DNA from: an uncultured Clostridia bacterium
GTDB lineage: Bacteria > Bacillota > Clostridia > Peptostreptococcales > Anaerovoracaceae
Direction of reading: 5' to 3'
Length of the DNA: 10,700 bases
NCBI GenBank assembly: GCA_937915045.1
Contig: CALDNM010000142.1
Location: forward strand, 1-10,700
Position numbers and translations under genes: made by a program. Below, in pieces: positions 1 through 6,177 of this stretch. Position 1 is the first letter of the stretch. Each line of letters starts with the position of its first letter. The notes under the pieces were generated by a model, which worked only from the letters and a program-made list of their open reading frames with translations, was not told where the DNA came from and did not search any database.

Positions 1-1631
1 TGAATTCGATAATAGAACAGCTTTTGAAAAAAAGAGGGATCAGCGGCGAAGAAGCTGTCACTGAATTCCTTTCGGAAAGGCCGAAAAAAACATATGATCC
101 ATTCCTGCTTCCCGATATGGAAGCGGGAGTGGATTTAATATTGCGCGCGATATCTTCCGGGAAAAAGATTTGTATATACGGAGATTATGACGCGGACGGT
201 ATAACTTCGACATGTCTCATGAAGACGATACTTGAACGTGCCGGCGCTGACGTTTTCTTTTTCCTTCCCTCTAGGTTCAGAGAAGGTTACGGATTGAATG
301 CCCTCGCTCTTGACAGGCTCAGAGAGCAGGGAGCGGAAGTGATCATCACGGTCGACTGCGGCAGCGTTTCATACGATGAAGTCGAACACGCGAAAAGCAT
401 CGGACTTGAAATAGTTGTGACGGATCATCATACCATAGGAGAAACACGCGCTGACTGTCTTCTTATAAATCCGAAGCGCGCTGACAGCAAGTATCCTTTC
501 AGAGATCTGGCGGGATGCGGAGTCGCTTATAAATTCGCGCAGGCGATACAGAGAAAATGTGATCTCCCGAAGAGCGCTATAACTGACATCTTAGATCTTA
601 CAGCTATCGGTACAATAGGTGATATCGTACCGTTGAAAGATGAGAACCGAACGCTTGTGAAATACGGGCTGCGTGAAATCAGAAAAGCCAAAAGACCGGG
701 GCTCAGGGCACTCATAGAAGGAATTTCTATGAATCCTGAAAGTATCGGATCGGAACAGATAGCTTATGGTATAGTGCCGAACCTGAATGCTTGCGGCAGG
801 ATGGAAGACGCTGCGTATGGAGCGGAGCTTATGCTCGCGAAGGATCGCGAGGACGCTCTTCCTCTAGTTGATAAAGTCACAGACTTCAACTCGAAAAGGA
901 AGAAGACGCAGGATGAAACATATAAAAAATGCATACAGCTCATCTCGGAGCAGTGCGCGGGAAGCGATTTCCCTGTAGTATTTGCTGAAGGGGCACATGA
1001 AGGGATAACCGGCATCGTTGCAGGAAAACTTAAGGAAAAGCTTAACAGACCTGTGCTCGTAGTCACGGAATCGGGAGATTTTCTCAAAGGGACCGGCCGC
1101 AGCATAGAGACAGTCGATCTCTATGAGATAATGAACAGGCAGAAAGATCTGTTTGAACGATTCGGAGGACATTCCGGAGCGTGTGGTTTCACGATGAAGC
1201 CTGAGCATCTCGACGAACTGCGGAAAAGGCTTTCGGATGATATAGACGCGATGAGTAAGGAAAATCCGGGGATATTTGACAGCAGCGTATCATATGATCT
1301 TGAGCTGCTGCCGGAAGAGGCTGGTATCGATCTCGCTGAAGAACTGAAGGCAATGGAGCCATTTGGAAACTCGAACGAAGAACCAAAATTCCTTATTAAA
1401 GGAGCTGTTCCAAAGTATGTGAATTTCATGGGACAGGAAGATCAGCATGTTCGGTTCACATCTTATTTTCCCGGAGGAAGATCGATAAAATGTGTTCTGT
1501 TCGGAGAGGCCCAGGAACATTCGGCTCTGATAAATTCCGGATGTCATGTAGATGTGATCGGCAGCCTTGGTATAAATGAGTGGAACGGGCGAAGAAACGC
1601 GCAAATGATACTTGATGATGTAAGAGGATGA
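1..1631 (+). CDS. recJ: Single-stranded-DNA-specific exonuclease RecJ (5' end cut by window)
   Basis: RecJ is a cytoplasmic 5'-to-3' exonuclease on single-stranded DNA that acts in recombination and in base-excision and mismatch repair, using divalent metal ions. The reading frame is open to the left edge (codons start at base 3), so the first residues are missing; the TTG at base 24 is an internal codon, not the start. Counting from that codon, visible DHH-family motifs are DYDADG at residues 54-59, ITVDCGS near 108-114, TDHH at 133-136 and the Asp of GTIGD at 200. The DHHA1 domain follows, with GITGIVAGKLKEK near 327-339 and GGHSGACGF at 381-389, and the last 120 or so residues fit the RecJ OB fold. 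About 540 residues are present, close to the compact E. coli-type length and shorter than the extended Bacillus form. It ends 13 nt before the S41 protease gene, so co-transcription is likely. Motifs are seen directly; function is from the family. Confidence 0.96.
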   Translation, partial: NSIIEQLLKKRGISGEEAVTEFLSERPKKTYDPFLLPDMEAGVDLILRAISSGKKICIYGDYDADGITSTCLMKTILERAGADVFFFLPSRFREGYGLNALALDRLREQGAEVIITVDCGSVSYDEVEHAKSIGLEIVVTDHHTIGETRADCLLINPKRADSKYPFRDLAGCGVAYKFAQAIQRKCDLPKSAITDILDLTAIGTIGDIVPLKDENRTLVKYGLREIRKAKRPGLRALIEGISMNPESIGSEQIAYGIVPNLNACGRMEDAAYGAELMLAKDREDALPLVDKVTDFNSKRKKTQDETYKKCIQLISEQCAGSDFPVVFAEGAHEGITGIVAGKLKEKLNRPVLVVTESGDFLKGTGRSIETVDLYEIMNRQKDLFERFGGHSGACGFTMKPEHLDELRKRLSDDIDAMSKENPGIFDSSVSYDLELLPEEAGIDLAEELKAMEPFGNSNEEPKFLIKGAVPKYVNFMGQEDQHVRFTSYFPGGRSIKCVLFGEAQEHSALINSGCHVDVIGSLGINEWNGRRNAQMILDDVRG

Positions 1632-1644
1632 TCTGGAGGATCGT

Positions 1645-2808
1645 ATGAATATAAAAAAACGCACTTTAGTACTGCTTCTCGTGGCAACGCTGGCAGTCGG
1701 TATGCTGGCTGGAGCCGGAGCGACAAGCGGACTTGGGCTTCTCGGTGTAGGACACGTCACAATATCGCAAAAGGATTATCAGCATTACAAGTATATGGAC
1801 AAAAAGTATTCGAAACTTGAATCGTTATGGAAGGATATAAAATCGAATTACTATAAAGATGTCGATGATACTGATCTTGAAAACGGTATGTATAAGGGAC
1901 TGTTCGAAGGTCTCGGAGACGCCTATTCCGAATACATGACAAAAGAAGATTATGAGAACTGGAAGGCGAGCACGACCGGGTCGTTTGAAGGCGTTGGCAT
2001 CACTTTCAGTCAGGATAAAAATGACAATTTTATTGTTGTAAGTGTCATGGAAGGTACGCCGGCGAAGAAAGCGGGCATCAAGGCGGGAGATTATATAGTC
2101 AAAGTCGACGGAAAGACTTATGATTCGATGAATGATCTTGGTACTGCGATCAGAGGCAGCGCGGGGACGAAGGTGAAAGTCACATATGTAAGAGACGGCA
2201 AGACAAAGACTGTCACCATGATAAGAAAACGTATCACTGAAAAATCAGTGACGAGCAAAATCCTGAGTGGAAATATAGGCTACATCAAAATAAGCAGTTT
2301 TGAAGACGCGACAGCGGATGATTTCAATACAGCGCTAAGAAAGATGGAAAGCAAAAAAGTCAAAGGACTTGTGATAGATCTTCGTGACAACGGCGGCGGG
2401 CTTGTGGAAGCAGGCACAGATGTAGCTGACAAGCTTATGGGCAAAGGTGTCATCACATATATGGAAGACAAGGAAGGAAATAAGACTTACTACAGATCAA
2501 ATTCTTCCAAAACTAACCTTGATTATGTCGTACTGGTAAACGGCGGGACCGCGAGTTCTTCAGAAATCGTATCAGCGGCTATAAAAGACAGTGGCAGTGG
2601 CAAGATCATCGGGACCAAGACCTATGGAAAGGGCATAGTACAGCAGACAGAAGAAAGCAAAGACGGATCTGCTTATAAGCTGACTGTGATGCAGTATTTT
2701 TCACCTAAAGGACATACGATACATAAAAAGGGAGTAACGCCGGATTATATCGTAAAAGGCAGCGCGGCGCAGCTCAAAAAAGCGAAGGAAATACTTAAAT
2801 CAGAATAG
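1645..2808 (+). CDS. ctpA: Exported S41 family carboxyl-terminal processing protease
   Basis: This is a C-terminal processing serine protease of family S41, expected to act outside the membrane on misfolded or regulated secreted proteins. The 387-residue product has a basic start and hydrophobic stretch (residues 5-27) typical of a signal peptide or membrane anchor. An N-terminal helical region (about 42-110) precedes a PDZ domain (about 113-195), and the protease core covers about 200-370. Aligning to E. coli Prc, whose Ser430/Asp441/Lys455 are known, the nucleophile is Ser304 in GTASSSEI, with Asp315 in AIKDSG and Lys329 in KTYGKG; the 11 and 25 residue spacings match exactly. The conserved DLRDNGGG motif is at 245-252. 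No C-terminal peptidoglycan-binding domain is visible, unlike some Bacillus CtpA/CtpB proteins. The start is set by GGAGG at 1635-1639, 5 nt before the ATG. It probably shares a transcript with recJ. The exact Ctp subtype cannot be assigned. Confidence 0.93.
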   Translation: MNIKKRTLVLLLVATLAVGMLAGAGATSGLGLLGVGHVTISQKDYQHYKYMDKKYSKLESLWKDIKSNYYKDVDDTDLENGMYKGLFEGLGDAYSEYMTKEDYENWKASTTGSFEGVGITFSQDKNDNFIVVSVMEGTPAKKAGIKAGDYIVKVDGKTYDSMNDLGTAIRGSAGTKVKVTYVRDGKTKTVTMIRKRITEKSVTSKILSGNIGYIKISSFEDATADDFNTALRKMESKKVKGLVIDLRDNGGGLVEAGTDVADKLMGKGVITYMEDKEGNKTYYRSNSSKTNLDYVVLVNGGTASSSEIVSAAIKDSGSGKIIGTKTYGKGIVQQTEESKDGSAYKLTVMQYFSPKGHTIHKKGVTPDYIVKGSAAQLKKAKEILKSE

Positions 2809-2817
2809 ATGAGAGGT

Positions 2818-2847
2818 TTGACGCGTATAAGGCTTGAATGGTATAAT
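2818..2847 (+). promoter_or_regulatory. Sigma-A type promoter driving yerC and the protease genes
   Basis: A -35 box TTGACG (2818-2823) and a perfect -10 box TATAAT (2842-2847) are separated by 18 nt, a near-consensus housekeeping promoter. Transcription should begin near 2853-2855, leaving a leader of roughly 40 nt before yerC. It lies only 9 nt beyond the stop codon of the S41 protease gene, and no terminator hairpin separates them, so read-through from recJ-ctpA is also possible. TTTGAC occurs at 2817-2822 and again at 2847-2852, exactly 30 bp apart. The boxes are seen directly; activity is inferred. Confidence 0.8.
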
Positions 2848-2877
2848 TTGACTTAAACCAAGGGGAAAGAAACTGAA

Positions 2878-2882
2878 GGGAG
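2878..2882 (+). promoter_or_regulatory. Ribosome binding site that decides the yerC start
   Basis: GGGAG at 2878-2882 lies 10 nt before the ATG at 2893 but only 1 nt before the ATG at 2884. The spacing favours 2893, which also gives the N-terminus usual for the YerC family. A start at 2884 using GAAGG at 2875-2879 (4-nt gap) is possible but less good. Confidence 0.6.
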
Positions 2883-2892
2883 AATGCAGTTA

Positions 2893-3180
2893 ATGGCTTA
2901 CGAATCAAAGTTCAAAAATGAGGAGACAGATGAGCTCTTCAAAGCAGTATTGTCACTTGAAAACGAAGAAGAATGTTACAGATTCTTTGAAGATATCTGC
3001 ACTATCCCGGAGATCAAAGCGATATCTATGAGACTTCATGTAGCTAAACTTCTTAATGAAAAGAAAACATACAGCGAAATAGAAGAAATAACGAAGGCGT
3101 CTACGGCTACGATCAGTCGTATAAACAAATGCCTCATGTACGGAGCTGACGGGTATAAGACAGTTCTAGACAGGATCTGA
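2893..3180 (+). CDS. yerC: YerC/YecD family TrpR-like DNA-binding protein
   Basis: This small cytoplasmic protein (95 residues from the ATG at 2893) belongs to the YerC/YecD group of the TrpR helix-turn-helix superfamily. Family signatures are plain: EECYRFFEDICTIPE at about 26-40, a helical stretch with RLHVAKLL at 47-54, and the recognition region KTYSEIEEITKASTATISR at 58-76, followed by NKCLMYGADGY. The length matches the family. Members are predicted transcription regulators; I know of no firmly established target or ligand, and the aromatic-amino-acid role of TrpR should not be assumed. An alternative in-frame ATG at 2884 would add three residues, but Shine-Dalgarno spacing argues against it. 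The gene sits directly behind a strong promoter and 21 nt ahead of the first S8 protease gene. It is therefore well placed to control its own operon, which is an inference from position only. Confidence 0.9.
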   Translation: MAYESKFKNEETDELFKAVLSLENEEECYRFFEDICTIPEIKAISMRLHVAKLLNEKKTYSEIEEITKASTATISRINKCLMYGADGYKTVLDRI

Positions 3181-3201
3181 TCGAACAGAAAGCAGGACAC
3201 C

Positions 3202-6177
3202 ATGAAAAAGGGAACAGGGCTGGCACTAGGATTTTTAATAAGCATGGTGACGGTGATCTGTATATGCGGGTTTTGCTGCAGTGATTCTTTTGTCACTACA
3301 AACAGCAAATCATATTCTTCTTCTGACTCATCGAGCGCTGAAGCCGCTTTGACATACGCGAAAAACGGAACGGTAAACGCGGGAAGAGATGCCGCGATCA
3401 GAATCAACACGATATCGGACAACGACAAATACAATGAGGCTCTTCGTTCAGTACTCGATTATTACTACGGAAATAACGAGAAAGGACAGAACAGCGGAAA
3501 TATAAGAACTGTAGGGAAAACGATAGACAGCAGAGGGAATATGATCGTTCAGAATTACAGGACTGCTTCTAAGGAAAGAAACAAAGCCAGGGCTTTGAGC
3601 TATAAGACCGGTGAAGTCATTTTGACGTTTGGCAGCGGTACATCGGACGCGGCGATAAAAAGGGCCGCGGCAGAGCAGAGAGGAACTGTGGACGCGATCC
3701 ATTCGACAATGAGCGGGACAAAAATAGCCAGCATCGATATTTCTCTCGAGTATACTGTCAGCAAAGCTTCTTCTCGTTATGAGACGGGAAAAAATGTCAA
3801 AGGATCACAGCCTAACTATATCTACAGGACTTCGGAGGATTCTGCCGACAGCAGTTCTTCGGCATCATCAGTCTCGCAGGGGTCCGCTGTAAAAGATACA
3901 GGCACCGGAGGCACAGGTGATACAGGCACCGGTGAGACAGGGGAAACGAAATTCACTGCTCCGAACGATAAATACTATACAGAGGGACTGCAGTGGTATC
4001 TCAACGGGGCAAACGGTATAGACGCTCCTACAGCGTGGGCAGTCGCTGATTCCAAGAGCAGCGCAAAAACAACAGTAAAAGTTGCCGTAATAGATACCGG
4101 CGTAAAAACGACTAATGAAGACCTTAGCGCGGGGCAGATCGATACAGCAAACTGCGCGAAGATAACGGGCGGAAAGATCACCACAGGGGCTTCATCGATA
4201 GATTATGAAGAAGGCCATGGCACACATGTCACAGGTATAATCGGAGCGACTTCCAATAATTCTGCTGGTATAACCGGAGTAGCGACCGGCGTTTCGAATT
4301 CCGCAGTATCGATAATGATGATAAACGCGGAGACGGCATTTTTCAGCGGAGGGGTTTTCTATTCGGAAGATCTCGTTCTTTCGGTTGATTACGCTGTTTC
4401 AAAAAGCGCGAAGATAGTAAATATGAGTCTTGGCGGTCCGGGAAACGATAAGCTTCTCGCGGATGAAATAGCCGCAGCCGACAAAAAAGGAACTCTGGTC
4501 GTGACAGCGGCCGGGAACGAGGGCACTGACGCGCTGGTTTCTCCTTCGGATTCACCTTACTCGTTCAGCGTGATAGCGAACAGTGAACAGGGATCGAGCA
4601 CGAGCGGAGGCGATGACTTCAGCCAGTATTCCAATTATGGATACAATAAAGACATCTCAGCTCCAGGCGATGATATCTTAAGTACCTGGGTAGGAGATAA
4701 AAACGGATACAATAAGATAGGGGCAGATCCGGGAAATACAAAATATGCGTATGATCAGGGCACGTCGATGGCCGCGCCTATAGTTACAGGCACGGCGGCA
4801 TTGCTGCTTTATTATGATCCGACGCTGACCACTTCACAAATAAAAAATTATTTATGCTCTTCGTCAGGGAAGACTTCGTTTTCCAGCACGCAGGCTTTTG
4901 GAAATCTAAATGCCGGACAGGCACTTACTGACCTCGCGGCCGATCAGACGGACGCGTCATCGATCGTTTTAAACAGATCGTCGATGACTGTGTACACAGG
5001 CGACAGTTCACAGATCGCATGCGACCTGCTCCCTGGAACAGCTTCAAAAAAGACGGTGACTTGGTCAAGCAGTGACACCGGTGTGGCATCAGTATCGACT
5101 GATGGTATAGTGACAGGCGTATCTGCCGGTACAGCTGCTGTGACCGCGTCGTCCGGTACCGCTTCATCGACATGCGCGATAACAGTGAAAGCAAAATACT
5201 CACCTTTGGCTTTCATTGACAGCTCAGCGTCGGTGTCGGGAGAACTGACGAAAGAATCACCGGTATCAACGAGTATCTACGCTTCATCAGGTAAGTATGA
5301 TGACGCCGCAGGCTATATGGAAGGCTATTCATTAGATCTTCTGAAAGGGCAGAGTATATCCGCTGAAGAGTCTTCATCCTCTTATGGGGCATTTATCAAG
5401 ATCGTCAACAGCGACGGGAAGATAGTGGCCTCTGAGTCATATGACGATTTCGATGAAGATGTCAAAGAAAATAATTCCTCAACAGTGACATATTGCGCGA
5501 CTTCGGACGGAACATATTATATCCAGTGCTGCGCTGTACCAAATTATTCAGTTGAGCATGATGGATATTTTTCATCGACAGGCGCTTTCACACTCGACGC
5601 ATATACATTCGATCCTTGCTATTCGAAGATATCGAAAGTGACATATAATAGTGTTTATCTTAAATGGACGCGTTCTGAAAACGCGAATGGCTATAAAATA
5701 CAGAGAGCATCGTCAAAGAGCGGGACATATAAAACGATAAAAACTATAACATCAAACAGTACGCTGACGTATAGAAATACAGGCCTTACATGCGGGAAAA
5801 CATATTATTACAAAATCACCCCGTACAGGACTATAACGAATAAAACGATTTCAGGCAGAGCGTCGTCAGTGCTGACAGCTAAGGTCATACCGGCAGCACC
5901 ATCGAAGTTCAGCGTCAAAGCCGGAAAGGGCAAAGCAACTGTCAAATGGTCAAAAATTTCCGGCGCTTCCGGATACAGGGTGTACAGAGCTTCATCAAAG
6001 ACCGGCAAGTATAAGAGACTGACTACAGTTAAGGGCAACAGCAGTACATATTATGTCAACACCGGACTTAAAAAAGGAAAAACGTATTATTATAAAATGA
6101 GAGCCTACAGACAAGTGAACAAGACAACAAAAGTGTCCGGACAGTATTCAGAAAGTAAGTATGTGAAAGTCAGATGA
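3202..6177 (+). CDS. Secreted S8 (subtilisin-like) serine protease with Big_2, PPC-like and two FN3-like domains
   Basis: This 991-residue exported protease is expected to cleave extracellular protein or peptide substrates. Domain order is: signal peptide (about 1-30, containing the Cys-rich CICGFCC but no clean lipobox), Ser-rich stretch, a conserved module shared with the next gene (about 73-135), I9-like propeptide (about 136-209, ending QPNYIYR), Ser/Gly/Thr-rich linker (210-252), S8 catalytic domain (about 262-580), Big_2 (586-664), PPC-like beta domain (about 675-805), and FN3-like repeats (808-895 and 897-990). Catalytic residues are all present: Asp298 in VAVIDTGV, His339 in GHGTHV, oxyanion Asn439 in AAGNEG and Ser522 in GTSMAAP. 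No LPXTG, SLH or choline-binding anchor is seen, so it may be released or held by its Big/FN3 region. The ribosome site is weak (AGGA at 3194-3197, 4 nt before ATG), suggesting help from translation of yerC 21 nt upstream. Its stop overlaps the next start. Substrate is unknown. Confidence 0.93.
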   Translation: MKKGTGLALGFLISMVTVICICGFCCSDSFVTTNSKSYSSSDSSSAEAALTYAKNGTVNAGRDAAIRINTISDNDKYNEALRSVLDYYYGNNEKGQNSGNIRTVGKTIDSRGNMIVQNYRTASKERNKARALSYKTGEVILTFGSGTSDAAIKRAAAEQRGTVDAIHSTMSGTKIASIDISLEYTVSKASSRYETGKNVKGSQPNYIYRTSEDSADSSSSASSVSQGSAVKDTGTGGTGDTGTGETGETKFTAPNDKYYTEGLQWYLNGANGIDAPTAWAVADSKSSAKTTVKVAVIDTGVKTTNEDLSAGQIDTANCAKITGGKITTGASSIDYEEGHGTHVTGIIGATSNNSAGITGVATGVSNSAVSIMMINAETAFFSGGVFYSEDLVLSVDYAVSKSAKIVNMSLGGPGNDKLLADEIAAADKKGTLVVTAAGNEGTDALVSPSDSPYSFSVIANSEQGSSTSGGDDFSQYSNYGYNKDISAPGDDILSTWVGDKNGYNKIGADPGNTKYAYDQGTSMAAPIVTGTAALLLYYDPTLTTSQIKNYLCSSSGKTSFSSTQAFGNLNAGQALTDLAADQTDASSIVLNRSSMTVYTGDSSQIACDLLPGTASKKTVTWSSSDTGVASVSTDGIVTGVSAGTAAVTASSGTASSTCAITVKAKYSPLAFIDSSASVSGELTKESPVSTSIYASSGKYDDAAGYMEGYSLDLLKGQSISAEESSSSYGAFIKIVNSDGKIVASESYDDFDEDVKENNSSTVTYCATSDGTYYIQCCAVPNYSVEHDGYFSSTGAFTLDAYTFDPCYSKISKVTYNSVYLKWTRSENANGYKIQRASSKSGTYKTIKTITSNSTLTYRNTGLTCGKTYYYKITPYRTITNKTISGRASSVLTAKVIPAAPSKFSVKAGKGKATVKWSKISGASGYRVYRASSKTGKYKRLTTVKGNSSTYYVNTGLKKGKTYYYKMRAYRQVNKTTKVSGQYSESKYVKVR
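3895..3942 (+). repeat. Two-copy 24-nt tandem repeat encoding a DTGTG-type linker
   Basis: Two 24-nt units (3895-3918 and 3919-3942) share their first 14 bases, GATACAGGCACCGG, and match at 20 of 24 positions. They encode the 8-residue units DTGTGGTG and DTGTGETG between the propeptide and catalytic domain of the first S8 protease. In-frame repeats like this can change copy number by slippage, which would alter linker length without breaking the frame. The paralog at 6174 has no such linker. Confidence 0.85.
5979..5996 (+). repeat. 18-nt identity shared with 8474-8491 in the FN3-like coding regions
   Basis: GGTGTACAGAGCTTCATC at 5979-5996 in the second FN3-like repeat of the first protease recurs exactly at 8474-8491 in the single FN3-like repeat of the second. 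Flanking bases are also similar, and both encode a VYRASSK-type strand. It marks recent duplication, gene conversion or strong codon-level constraint of the C-terminal repeat. Confidence 0.75.

Noticed and set aside
24..26. TTG as the start codon of recJ
   Set aside because: The frame stays open to the left edge and the upstream residues (NSIIEQLL) fit the expected RecJ N-terminus, so the gene begins before the window.
764..1760. Several 100-156 residue open frames on the minus strand opposite recJ and the start of the S41 gene
   Set aside because: They lie opposite strongly supported genes, resemble no family I know, are low in complexity, and are explained by codon bias of the + strand genes, which leaves few reverse-strand stops.
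3036..3434. A 132-residue minus-strand frame across yerC and the first protease start
   Set aside because: It overlaps two recognised genes and has no ribosome site or recognisable motif; its hydrophobic look comes from the reverse complement of charged helical codons.
3895..3942. A CRISPR-like or mobile-element repeat
   Set aside because: It has two in-frame, directly abutting units within a protein linker, with no spacers, terminal inverted repeats or transposase.
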